NCBI GenBank assembly: GCA_964230255.1
Contig: CAXRGW010000100.1
Coordinates: forward strand, 1-18,447
Reading direction: 5' to 3'
Source of the DNA: Alteromonas_E sp964230255
Lineage (GTDB): Bacteria; Pseudomonadota; Gammaproteobacteria; Enterobacterales; Alteromonadaceae
DNA length: 18,447 nucleotides
Below, piece by piece: positions 1 to 6,391 of the stretch (position 1 is the stretch's first letter; the number at the start of each line of letters is the position of its first letter). The position numbers were made by a program, and so were the translations under genes. The notes under the pieces are model-generated. The model was not told the DNA's origin. It did no database searches and worked only from the letters and a program-made list of their open reading frames with translations.

Positions 1-1248
1 TCGCTCTCGTTTGCCCTCCAACTTGAATTGACTCGCATTTCTTTCGATATCCAATATCAGTTTAGGGACGTTTCCAGGGGCATAAATCGGCATCTGAGTC
101 AGCTTGTAAATAATGTGTGACGAGGCATCCCTGAAGCTCAATTGATTCGGGAATACACCTTTCAGTGATTTGGCCATCAATATCATTTTGTAGCGGATGA
201 GATTGTATGCAAGCAATAAGCCCCATAGTTCCTGATGGATAAGCTCAGGCAGATTACTCCGTAAGGTAAATCGACTTTCAAGTAGATGCTGCTTCATCTC
301 TCTGTATCCCATTTCAATCTCCCATCGATGGGCATACAGGTCAACAATCTCTGCTCCCGGATAAACCAGAGGGTCAACCATGGAGGTTAGGATACTCACT
401 TCTTTGCCTTTGACTTTGCGTGTTATGAGCCTGGCCTCCAATGTCTGTGGCAAGTCTGGGCGCTTCTTTCTGGCCTGCGGCGATGTGCTCAGTTTCACCA
501 ATTTGTCTTGCTTACCCAGATTTCTGACAACCTCATATTGTGTCCCCTTTTTTAACGGCAATAACCAGTGTGTGTTATGGCCTTTGCTATGCCAATCATG
601 CAATAGCCCCAGAGAGTAAAAGCCTTTATCAAACAATGTCAGGCTATTGTCTGGAATACTTGCTACAAGCTGGCTTGCCAAGTTCATCTCGTTGACTTCA
701 ACACTGTCGAAGGCGCTGTCGATAAGTAAATGACTGCTTAACTCCATTAGGCATACCATTCGTACCTGAGGATAGCCTGCTTGACTCGCTTTATTCGCCG
801 TGCGGGCGAAGGCTGCGCTGTTCTCCATGCTGTCAGGGGTGCGCCAGACAACGCCATCTACTCCATAAAGGTTTAAGCCACACCAATGAGGATGTTCTGC
901 GCGTTCATGCCAAGTCTGAGCCGTACGATAGAACACGTCCCTTACAACATCACTACCGAGCTTTTTCCGAGCCTGGGTGACGGCACTGCGGGCGACATAA
1001 TCAACCTCTTGAGGCAAGACAATATCCAACTTATTAATCAACTGACGGACTGATTCGGTCCTAAACAAGGCCATACCAATGACGGTCCATATCATGGCAT
1101 CCATAGGCAGTTTGCGCTTGCGTAATGTTGCTACGCCATTGGCTTCCAAGCAAGATTGGATAACATCAGGCTCTAACACATCTGCTAGACTGTGAAATTC
1201 GGTTAGACGATTGATTGATGTGCGAGCGAGGGCTTCTGATAGTTCCAT
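1..1248 (-). CDS. IS4-family (IS4 group) transposase, C-terminus cut by the window edge
   Basis: An uninterrupted reading frame of 416 codons runs from an ATG at 1248 off the left edge. The translation closely resembles, from memory, the E. coli IS4 transposase InsG (about 440 residues), so probably only some 20-30 residues are missing. An N-terminal IS4 domain (TLRKRKLP at 41-48) precedes the RNase H-like DDE catalytic core: first Asp in GVDGV (D131), second in FDKGFYSLGLL (D207), and the third acidic residue in the exact IS4 signature Y-(2)-R-(3)-E-(6)-K at Y305, R308, E312 and K319. The enzyme cuts and joins the IS ends (cut-and-paste transposition in this family). No frameshift or internal stop is seen, so the copy may be active. 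An in-frame stop just upstream supports the start, which overlaps the stop of a leader ORF. Confidence 0.93.
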   Translation of the reverse strand, partial: MELSEALARTSINRLTEFHSLADVLEPDVIQSCLEANGVATLRKRKLPMDAMIWTVIGMALFRTESVRQLINKLDIVLPQEVDYVARSAVTQARKKLGSDVVRDVFYRTAQTWHERAEHPHWCGLNLYGVDGVVWRTPDSMENSAAFARTANKASQAGYPQVRMVCLMELSSHLLIDSAFDSVEVNEMNLASQLVASIPDNSLTLFDKGFYSLGLLHDWHSKGHNTHWLLPLKKGTQYEVVRNLGKQDKLVKLSTSPQARKKRPDLPQTLEARLITRKVKGKEVSILTSMVDPLVYPGAEIVDLYAHRWEIEMGYREMKQHLLESRFTLRSNLPELIHQELWGLLLAYNLIRYKMILMAKSLKGVFPNQLSFRDASSHIIYKLTQMPIYAPGNVPKLILDIERNASQFKLEGKRER

Positions 1249-1274
1249 TAAAAAATCCGATGGCTAATGCTCAT
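1248..1274 (-). CDS. 8-codon leader ORF overlapping the transposase start
   Basis: On the minus strand ATG at 1274 opens MSISHRIF and stops with TAA at 1250-1248. Its last base is the A of the transposase ATG (TAATG). A weak GAGA lies about 8 nt upstream of this ATG. No ribosome-binding site is visible directly before the transposase ATG, because that stretch is the 3' arm of a hairpin followed by a U-run. Translation of the transposase by termination-reinitiation from this leader is therefore plausible. This is inference from layout; expression is not shown. Confidence 0.35.
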   Translation of the reverse strand: MSISHRIF

Positions 1275-1282
1275 CGGATTTT
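1251..1282 (-). terminator. Terminator-like hairpin in the transposase leader
   Basis: AAAATCCGATG (1252-1262) and CATCGGATTTT (1272-1282) are perfect 11-bp inverted arms with a 9-nt loop. Read on the minus strand the hairpin is followed directly by a short U-run and then the transposase ATG. The structure could end transcripts entering the IS from outside and would bury the translation start, a known protective strategy of insertion sequences (fold-back inhibition in IS10/IS50). The stem is AT-rich and contains the leader ORF, so attenuation coupled to leader translation is also possible. Confidence 0.5.
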
Positions 1283-1325
1283 CTCAATACCGGAGGATCG
1301 GTCAACCGATCAGAAAAATAAATTC

Positions 1326-1343
1326 CTTAACTGATCGGCATTA
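1326..1343. repeat. Terminal inverted repeat of the IS4 element (one end)
   Basis: The outermost 18 bp read TAATGCCGATCAGTTAAG inward on the minus strand. The 8-mer CTGATCGG (1331-1338) is repeated in inverted form as CCGATCAG at 1306-1313, and a GATCGGT/ACCGATC palindrome with a 2-bp centre lies at 1296-1311. The repeated GATCGG units could be transposase-binding sites. The boundary at 1343 is set by recalled similarity to IS4, not by pairing with the other end. Confidence 0.7.
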
Positions 1344-1378
1344 CGCAATTAGCGGCCTTTCTTTGAGTAATTTTAAGA

Positions 1379-1984
1379 TTAAAGCTCGTCAGTTTTCTCT
1401 GACAAGTACTTAGCAACACCTTCAGGACTTGCATCCATACCCGCTTTACCTTCTTGCCAACCTGCTGGACATACTTCACCGTGATCTTCGTGGAAGCTCA
1501 ACGCGTCAACCATGCGCAACATTTCGTCGATGTTACGGCCAAGTGGTAAGTCGTTAACGACTTGGTGACGCACGAGGCCGTCTGAGTCGATTAGGAAAGA
1601 GCCGCGGAATGCAACACCATCAGTTGGGTGCTCAACGTCATAGGCTTGACAGATTTCGTGCTTAACATCAGCAACAAGGGTGTACTTAACTGCACCAATA
1701 CCACCGTCATTTACCGCTGTATTACGCCAAGCATTGTGACTGAACTGTGAATCGATCGATACGCCGATCACTTCAACACCACGCTTTTTAAACTCGTCGT
1801 AGCGCTTGTCGAATGCAATCAGCTCCGATGGGCATACGAAGGTAAAATCAAGCGGGTAGAAAAACACGACAGCTTTTTTGCCTTTAATCGCATCGCTTAG
1901 GGTAAATGTATCAACAATCTCACCTGTGCCAAGAACTGCAGCAGCAGTAAAATCAGGGGCTGGACGGCCTACTAGTACGCTCAT
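1379..1984 (-). CDS. Typical 2-Cys peroxiredoxin (AhpC/Tsa family)
   Basis: This 201-residue thiol peroxidase reduces H2O2 and organic hydroperoxides in the cytosol, with electrons normally from thioredoxin or an AhpF-type reductase. The peroxidatic cysteine is C51 in FYPLDFTFVCPSE, with the family Pro, Thr and Arg residues around it. The resolving cysteine is C172 in GEVCPAGW. GGIG at 94-97 corresponds to the GGLG loop of overoxidation-sensitive Prxs, but the C-terminal YF partner is replaced (KYLSEK), so sensitivity may be reduced. The start at 1984 (MSVLVGRPAPDF) is chosen because GGAG lies 6 nt before it; upstream in-frame starts would add a non-conserved MILLHNHKMETR tail. It is divergent from bfd. 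No clear terminator is seen between its stop and the IS end. Confidence 0.95.
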   Translation of the reverse strand: MSVLVGRPAPDFTAAAVLGTGEIVDTFTLSDAIKGKKAVVFFYPLDFTFVCPSELIAFDKRYDEFKKRGVEVIGVSIDSQFSHNAWRNTAVNDGGIGAVKYTLVADVKHEICQAYDVEHPTDGVAFRGSFLIDSDGLVRHQVVNDLPLGRNIDEMLRMVDALSFHEDHGEVCPAGWQEGKAGMDASPEGVAKYLSEKTDEL

Positions 1985-2070
1985 ACGAGTCTCCATTTTG
2001 TGGTTATGTAGTAATATCACACTGCTATTGAAACCTCACTAACAGCAGCATTTATCAGTTTCAGACTTCG

Positions 2071-2098
2071 AATATAGGTATGGATTAGTAATTTACAA
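2071..2098 (-). promoter_or_regulatory. Putative sigma70 promoter of the peroxiredoxin gene
   Basis: On the minus strand, TTGTAA (2098-2093) and TATATT (2076-2071) are separated by 16 bp, giving a predicted start near 2064 and an 80-nt leader. I could not find a convincing OxyR tetrad in the intergenic region. Confidence 0.4.
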
Positions 2099-2169
2099 CC
2101 TGAATATTGCAAACTTAATAAATATCTCTTTATCGCGGTGATTTTCGTCCAAATTTCGCAGTTTCGATC

Positions 2170-2198
2170 TTGCATTCAAACTTAATAACAATTATTAT
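2170..2198 (+). promoter_or_regulatory. Putative sigma70 promoter of bfd
   Basis: TTGCAT (2170-2175) and TATTAT (2193-2198) are separated by 17 bp, with bfd starting 30 nt downstream. The -10 is covered by the Fur-like site. Confidence 0.55.
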
Positions 2199-2200
2199 CA
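2186..2200. promoter_or_regulatory. Fur box over the bfd promoter
   Basis: TAACAATTATTATCA reads TGATAATAATTGTTA on the other strand. Against the 7-1-7 Fur consensus TGATAAT-N-ATTATCA, 12 of 14 positions match and the first half-site is perfect. It overlaps the proposed -10, as expected for Fe-Fur repression. bfd is a classic Fur target that is induced in iron starvation. Confidence 0.7.
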
Positions 2201-2228
2201 TTTGCAGTTAATTATAGAGAGATAGCTA

Positions 2229-2423
2229 ATGTACGTTTGTATGTGTTTTGGTGTGACAGACACAGCCATCAAAAATGCAGTAGAAGAGCACGGTGTAGGC
2301 AATATGCGTGAGTTAAGTCGCGTATTGGAACTGGGTACCGAGTGTGGAAGATGCGTACAAATGGCTCAACAAATTATCGATAGCACCATAATCGATGAGT
2401 CGTTGTTTAAACAAGTGTGCTAA
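2229..2423 (+). CDS. bfd: Bacterioferritin-associated ferredoxin (Bfd)
   Basis: This 64-residue [2Fe-2S] protein of the BFD/Fer2_BFD family has ligands visible at C4 and C6 (MYVCMCFGVTD) and C39 and C42 (ECGRC), the expected CxC...CxxC pattern. In characterised species Bfd docks on bacterioferritin and passes electrons to its haem, releasing stored iron as Fe2+. Length is standard. A purine-rich AGAGAGA lies about 6 nt before the ATG. No bacterioferritin gene (bfr) is adjacent; the neighbours are a peroxiredoxin and, further on, grxD and sodB. The Fur box upstream suggests induction under low iron. Confidence 0.93.
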   Translation: MYVCMCFGVTDTAIKNAVEEHGVGNMRELSRVLELGTECGRCVQMAQQIIDSTIIDESLFKQVC

Positions 2424-2450
2424 TTCACTCTACAATAATACATAAAAAAG

Positions 2451-2470
2451 CCGCTGAACATCAGCGGTTT
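2451..2470 (+). terminator. Rho-independent terminator after bfd
   Basis: CCGCTGA (2451-2457) pairs with TCAGCGG (2461-2467) across a 3-nt loop, followed by TTT and preceded by an A-run (2444-2449). It lies 28 bp after the bfd stop. The U-tract is short, so efficiency may be moderate; the A-run allows weak use from the other strand. Confidence 0.7.
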
Positions 2471-3019
2471 GATTAGATGGTTAGCCTCACTTCTGAAATA
2501 GTCTGAGAATTAACATAGCAAAAATAGCGAACCATGATGTCTATCTGGATTACTCAATTTTCTTCACCCGTTAACGCCAAGCTTAATCGCTTTTGAAGCG
2601 GGTGGTGGTGCTCATTAAGTTGACCGGCAGTGTGAGTCGATAGGACATACAGTCAGGTTTATTGCCACACAATATATGAAGCCCTTCGTTAAAAGCAACA
2701 AGACCGATTTCATAGGTGCAGAAGCGATACGCGAAGCACTAACAAGACCGAACAGCCTGTATGTCCCGCAAAGGCGCATTTCTTCTGGAGTTTGGTACGG
2801 GCCATAGTGTGATGGCGAAAACGCTAGAACCACGGGATTAAAACCTAACACAAAAAACAGCACACAGAAGGTTTCGGTTTTTTGAAGATAATCCAGCGTG
2901 GAGCGGGTAGCGAGATCGCCTAATCAGACTCCGAATACAGTGACGCACAACCAACCTCGTTATTGAAATTTAATATTACAATACCGAGGCGGACCATACA
3001 TTTTTGTATCTACTCTAGA
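2471..3019. other. 550-bp stretch without a convincing gene, between bfd and grxD
   Basis: No ORF here carries a credible family signature together with a ribosome-binding site. The minus frame at 2615-2863 lacks both. A plus-strand frame open from 2619 contains a 43-codon ORF (ATG 2676, stop 2807) whose KPFVKSNKTDFIGAEA loosely resembles the K-x-DFIG-x-EA stretch of GcvT-like domains in dimethylglycine/sarcosine dehydrogenase-type proteins; this may be a decayed relic or chance. An 11-bp direct repeat AACAAGACCGA occurs at 2697-2707 and 2741-2751. Near grxD, CCTCGTTATTG (2955-2965) and CAATACCGAGG (2979-2989) form an imperfect 11-bp inverted repeat with a 13-nt loop. I see no tRNA, CRISPR or integron site. 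Confidence 0.5.
2955..2989 (-). repeat. Imperfect inverted repeat downstream of grxD
   Basis: Eleven-base arms with one mismatch are separated by an AT-rich 13-nt loop, 31 bp beyond the grxD stop. It may shape the 3' end of the grxD transcript, but there is no U-run after the hairpin on the minus strand, so it is not a clear intrinsic terminator. Confidence 0.35.
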
Positions 3020-3379
3020 TTATTCGGCAGCATCATCGCCGGCGTATTTGTCAGCAGTCTCTTTAAGCAAAGGTTGTAATTCGCCTTGTTGGAACATTTC
3101 TAAGATAATGTCACAGCCACCGACTAATTCACCGTCTACCCACAATTGTGGGAACGTTGGCCAATCTGCGTAATTGGGCAATTCAGCGCGAATATCTTGG
3201 TTTTGTAGGATATCAACGTACGCGAATTGATGCCCACAGGCCATAATTGCCTGAGAGGCTTGCGATGAAAATCCACAGCTCGGTAATTTTGGCGAGCCTT
3301 TCATATATAGCAAAATTGGGTTTTCGGCAATTTGCTGCTTAATTTTGTCGACGGTAGCTTGGCTGTCGTATGAGTCCAT
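3020..3379 (-). CDS. grxD: Monothiol (CGFS-type) glutaredoxin, Grx4/GrxD
   Basis: This 119-residue cytosolic protein of the CGFS glutaredoxin family binds a glutathione-ligated [2Fe-2S] cluster, often together with BolA proteins, and delivers it to apo-proteins. The CGFS motif is at 35-38, the cis-proline segment is in WPTFPQLW, and the glutathione-contacting GGCDI is near 87-91. Length matches E. coli Grx4 (115 residues). The ATG at 3379 is preceded by AGGGGA at good spacing. The gene is divergent from sodB, an arrangement I recognise from related gammaproteobacteria. A well-formed sigma70 promoter lies upstream. Confidence 0.95.
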   Translation of the reverse strand: MDSYDSQATVDKIKQQIAENPILLYMKGSPKLPSCGFSSQASQAIMACGHQFAYVDILQNQDIRAELPNYADWPTFPQLWVDGELVGGCDIILEMFQQGELQPLLKETADKYAGDDAAE

Positions 3380-3405
3380 GTGATTCCCCTGTTCTGTGAA
3401 GGTTG

Positions 3406-3434
3406 GATATAAGTACGATTATCGCGTCTTTCAA
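3406..3434 (-). promoter_or_regulatory. Putative sigma70 promoter of grxD
   Basis: On the minus strand, TTGAAA (3434-3429) and TATATC (3411-3406) are separated by 17 bp, close to consensus and about 27 bp upstream of the grxD ATG. Confidence 0.55.
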
Positions 3435-3502
3435 GCTTAAATTCAGACAAATTTTATTTTTGCCCTTGCCGTTAAAAAAAATGACCCCATTTGCGTCCTT
3501 TG

Positions 3503-3558
3503 CAGTAAAAATACTGTTAAAATTCAGTTTAATCAGTTAAAAACGATCAACACTGATT
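3503..3558 (+). promoter_or_regulatory. Inverted repeats in the sodB upstream region
   Basis: CAGTA-AAAA-TACTG (3503-3516) is a perfect 5-bp-arm palindrome. AATCAGT (3531-3537) and ACTGATT (3552-3558) are perfect 7-bp arms around a 14-nt loop. The first could be an operator, and the second could fold in the sodB 5' leader. No regulator is identified and no Fur box is seen. A clean -35/-10 pair could not be assigned. Confidence 0.3.
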
Positions 3559-3605
3559 ACCAATTTGTGTACTTAATCATTACGGACTTAAACGGAGACC
3601 ACCGC

Positions 3606-4190
3606 ATGGCTTTTGAATTACCTGCACTACCTTATGAAAAGAACGCTTTGGAACCACATATTTCTGCTGAAACATTGGATTTCCACCATGGTAAACACCA
3701 TGCGACTTATGTAACTAAGCTAAACGGTTTAGTTGAAGGTACTGAGTTAGAAAGCAAATCACTCGAAGAGATCATTAAGTCATCTGACGGAGGTGTTTTC
3801 AACAACGCTGCACAGATTTGGAATCACACGTTTTATTGGCACAGCCTGAGCCCGAACGGCGGTGGCGAGCCAACAGGTGCGCTTGCGGATGCAATCAATA
3901 GCAAGTGGGGTTCATTCGCTGACTTTAAAGCGGCGTTTAACGATAAAGCAGTTAACAATTTTGGTTCAAGCTGGACGTGGTTAGTTAAAACAGCTGACGG
4001 TAGCCTAGATATCGTTAACACTAGCAACGCTGCAACACCAATTACTGAAGACGGAGTTACTCCACTTCTGACGGTAGACTTATGGGAGCACGCGTACTAC
4101 ATTGATTATCGCAATGTACGTCCTAAGTATCTTGAAGGCTTCTGGGCACTTGCAAATTGGGGATTTGCGAGCGAAAACTTCTCCGCTTAA
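3606..4190 (+). CDS. sodB: Iron superoxide dismutase
   Basis: This 194-residue cytosolic enzyme dismutates superoxide to O2 and H2O2. The metal ligands are visible: H27 (LDFHHGKHH), H74 (QIWNHTFYW), D158 and H162 (VDLWEHAYY). Q70 in NNAAQ and the FGSSWTWLV stretch are typical of the Fe form rather than the Mn form. The sequence is close to E. coli SodB, with one extra residue before the D158 loop. The start MAFELPALPYE at 3606 is chosen because GGAG lies 8 nt before it and the protein aligns from here; the longer frame from 3567 adds a non-conserved tail. It is divergent from grxD and followed by a strong terminator. Its H2O2 product could be removed by the nearby peroxiredoxin. Confidence 0.97.
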   Translation: MAFELPALPYEKNALEPHISAETLDFHHGKHHATYVTKLNGLVEGTELESKSLEEIIKSSDGGVFNNAAQIWNHTFYWHSLSPNGGGEPTGALADAINSKWGSFADFKAAFNDKAVNNFGSSWTWLVKTADGSLDIVNTSNAATPITEDGVTPLLTVDLWEHAYYIDYRNVRPKYLEGFWALANWGFASENFSA

Positions 4191-4211
4191 TCGCGCTTCA
4201 ATTGCAACGTT

Positions 4212-4239
4212 AAGCCCGGTTGTTAAATCGGGCTTTTTT
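4212..4239 (+). terminator. Rho-independent terminator of sodB
   Basis: AAGCCCG (4212-4218) and CGGGCTT (4229-4235) pair across a 10-nt loop, and the 3' arm runs into six T (4234-4239). It lies 21 bp after the sodB stop and only a few bases from the stop of the convergent gene, whose transcripts could also use the hairpin, though with a poorer U-tract. Confidence 0.9.
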
Positions 4240-4241
4240 GT

Positions 4242-5150
4242 TTAAGGACGATTGCAAACCAACGCTAGTTTATTACCCAGTGGCGCAAAAACTAGTCTTG
4301 ATGCACCGTAACTACAATGGCTACCTATGGCGAATAAGGTTTGCCACTCTTTATCTCCCATATCGTAGCGCAACAATTCTTTACCGTCTGCCGCTACGGT
4401 AACCACTGAGCCGTCTTTAGTCCATGCGTAATACGGCGATTCGTTGGGTAAGATGGTTAATGATTCAGTCACTCCGGTGTTGCTATCATAGCTCATTAGC
4501 CAATGTTTACCATCAAGCATTTTTGAATAACTAAACGTGCCAGCCTGACCAGGTATAACCCATAGACTCGCACCAATGTTTTTATCAATCACCGTGGTAT
4601 CAGTATCAGAACGTGCACCATTCACCGTATGGCGTTGTAAGGTGTGTACTGGTGTTTCACCACTGCCAAGCACAAATACTAAAACCTCATCATCGTTTAC
4701 CCAAACGTGATAACCAATGGGTTCAACTGAGAGCAAGTTGGCAACAGGTTGGCCTAAGCGGTCCCAGGCTCTTAACCACTGCTTACCTTGCGCATCGACC
4801 CAAATTCCCGATAGACCTTCATTGCTCGGCATGGGCGTCGGAGAATACTCACTGGTTGCAGAGTTAGTTAAATTGACTTTATCTCCTGAGGCTAGCTCGA
4901 ATCGCCACAAATCCGTTTGTCCTTGAGCGTCTGCAGCAGTGTAGTAGAGGAATTTTTCATCCGGACTAAAATAGGGTTGATTGTGATAAAATGGCGCATT
5001 CGTTATTTTCTGCCAATTTTGCGGACGATAGACACTGACAGGATTATCCTTTGACGTGGCGTAATCAATTAGCCAAATGTCCGAACCTTCGGCCTGAACG
5101 CCATATGTCGTCGAAGTAACAAGTAGCAAACAGAATAATCTTCTCAGCAC
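4242..5150 (-). CDS. Exported TolB-like (PD40/WD40-like) beta-propeller protein
   Basis: This protein of 302 residues carries a signal peptide at 1-20 (basic MLRR, hydrophobic LFCLLLV, cleavage after VQA), so it is predicted to be periplasmic. The mature part is rich in repeated strand-turn units of TolB/PD40 type, for example PYFSPDEKFLYYTA (59-72) followed by DLWRFELASG, and later YYAWTKDGSVVTV. This suggests a beta-propeller of about six blades. No catalytic motif is seen, so it is probably a binding or scaffold protein; its ligand is unknown. It is not TolB itself, which is larger and lies in the tol-pal operon. The start codon is GTG at 5150, as no in-frame ATG is near. It is the last gene of the prmB-aroC-MFS run, 70 bp after the MFS gene. 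Confidence 0.7.
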   Translation of the reverse strand: MLRRLFCLLLVTSTTYGVQAEGSDIWLIDYATSKDNPVSVYRPQNWQKITNAPFYHNQPYFSPDEKFLYYTAADAQGQTDLWRFELASGDKVNLTNSATSEYSPTPMPSNEGLSGIWVDAQGKQWLRAWDRLGQPVANLLSVEPIGYHVWVNDDEVLVFVLGSGETPVHTLQRHTVNGARSDTDTTVIDKNIGASLWVIPGQAGTFSYSKMLDGKHWLMSYDSNTGVTESLTILPNESPYYAWTKDGSVVTVAADGKELLRYDMGDKEWQTLFAIGSHCSYGASRLVFAPLGNKLALVCNRP

Positions 5151-5220
5151 AATTTATCTCAAGTCCAATAGAATTTGTTATTACCCTATCAAACATCGAG
5201 AATATTGCCCACGCAGTTAT

Positions 5221-6360
5221 TTAACCACCAAGCCTTTGTTTTGCTAGTGGCATTAATACCAGGCCGGCTAATACGGCAACAAAAGCCGATAAGTTGAACG
5301 CTAGCTCCGCACCACTGCCCTGCTGCCAAAGTTGTCCGGCTAACCAATTGCCAAACGCCCCACCAACGCCAAAGCCAACACTGATATAGATCGCTTGACC
5401 ACGGCTTTGAAAACTCTGATCAAAATAGCGATGGATAAATTCAACACTAACCGCATGTGTTAATCCAAAACTAAATGCGTGGAGTGACTGTGCAAATACA
5501 AGCACAAGTACAAAATCAGGTAATGCACCCAATATCCACCAGCGCATTGCTGTTAGCAGCATACTGATAATCAACAGTAATTTGATGCCGTAATGACCAA
5601 TCAGGCGCTGAGCAAGCAGAAATATCCCTATTTCAGCCATAACACCAATTGCAATTAGCAGACCAGTGAATTGGCCACTATGACCGATATCACGCATATA
5701 CAGTGCAAAGAAGCCATAATATGCACCAAAACTCACTTGCAGTAAGGTAGTCGACAAAATAAACACAACAAACACAGGTTTAAGTGCCGCACGCCACTGC
5801 GTATTTTGAGGAGTACTGGTGTCTTGCTCCGGCGCGCGGTCTGCTATCCACAAGGTCGACAAGAACAATAGCGTTAACAACACCATACTGACGTAAATCG
5901 GAGCTTCGCTGCCATAAATATCGAGCAAATAGCCGGTTAACATGGTCAACCCAATGAAGCCAACGCTACCCCACAGACGGATGCCACCGTAATTACGCTG
6001 CTGAAGTGCAGCTTGATGTAAGGTGATCACTTCCAACTGTGGTAACACTGCAGTCCAAAACATCATCATCAAGCCAAAAACGAGGGTTAGCCACCAAAAA
6101 CCATATGCCCAAAAAACACCAATAAAGCTGATAACGGTGAGCAAACAACCCACTTGCAGAACCAATAAGATCTTACCGGTCTTGTCTGCAATACTTGCCC
6201 ATAGCGAAGGTCCTAGTATTCTAGCCACGGTGATAAGAGCAAACAACTCACCAATTTGCGCTGAGGAGAATCCTCGGCCATCAAGGAAAATACCGAGATA
6301 AGGAACGATCACGCCAAGGAGAGCAAAATAGAGGAAATAAGTGGTCGATAAACGTTTCAT
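5221..6360 (-). CDS. MFS transporter, phenylpropionate/nucleoside-permease-like group
   Basis: This 379-residue protein is very hydrophobic throughout, with about twelve membrane segments typical of the major facilitator superfamily. The N-terminus (STTYFLYFALLGVIVPYLG), the ARILGPSLWASIADKTG loop after the second helix, and the overall length resemble the MFS_1_like/HcaT (PPP) group of inner-membrane proton symporters. The substrate cannot be read from the sequence. It follows aroC by 31 bp in the same direction, so co-transcription with prmB-aroC is likely. An aromatic-compound substrate would fit an aroC neighbour, but that is only inference. No strong ribosome-binding site is visible before the ATG. 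Confidence 0.85.
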   Translation of the reverse strand: MKRLSTTYFLYFALLGVIVPYLGIFLDGRGFSSAQIGELFALITVARILGPSLWASIADKTGKILLVLQVGCLLTVISFIGVFWAYGFWWLTLVFGLMMMFWTAVLPQLEVITLHQAALQQRNYGGIRLWGSVGFIGLTMLTGYLLDIYGSEAPIYVSMVLLTLLFLSTLWIADRAPEQDTSTPQNTQWRAALKPVFVVFILSTTLLQVSFGAYYGFFALYMRDIGHSGQFTGLLIAIGVMAEIGIFLLAQRLIGHYGIKLLLIISMLLTAMRWWILGALPDFVLVLVFAQSLHAFSFGLTHAVSVEFIHRYFDQSFQSRGQAIYISVGFGVGGAFGNWLAGQLWQQGSGAELAFNLSAFVAVLAGLVLMPLAKQRLGG

Positions 6361-6391
6361 TTAATGTTTACCAACCACTGTGAAGTGTGCA

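Larger units (their letters stand above)
1..1343 (-). mobile_element. IS4-group insertion sequence, partial (transposase-start end present)
   Basis: The element covers the transposase plus about 95 bp of leader and terminal sequence. Read on the minus strand, the end starts TAATGCCGATCAGTTAAG (revcomp of 1326-1343), which matches my memory of the E. coli IS4 terminal inverted repeat. The opposite end lies outside the window, so neither the paired repeat nor the target duplication can be verified here. IS4 makes duplications of about 11-13 bp, so the flank beginning at 1344 (cgcaattagcggc) is the sequence to look for at the other end. The insertion sits 36 bp beyond the stop of the peroxiredoxin gene and does not break a coding region visible here. 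Confidence 0.85.

Noticed and set aside
380..619. Plus-strand ORF inside the IS region
   Set aside because: It is the antisense shadow of the intact IS4 transposase and has no ribosome-binding site or family features.
2570..2640. Possible integron attC site (GTTAACGCC near 2570)
   Set aside because: The matching inverse core and the palindromic arms expected of attC are missing, and there is no cassette structure.
2615..2863. Minus-strand 82-codon ORF in the bfd-grxD gap
   Set aside because: No ribosome-binding site, no recognisable motif, and an amino-acid mix rich in Cys, Ser and Arg typical of chance frames.
2895..2945. tRNA-like GC-rich segment (GGAGCGGGTAGCGAG...)
   Set aside because: It cannot be folded into acceptor, anticodon and T arms, and a T-loop GTTCRA motif is missing.
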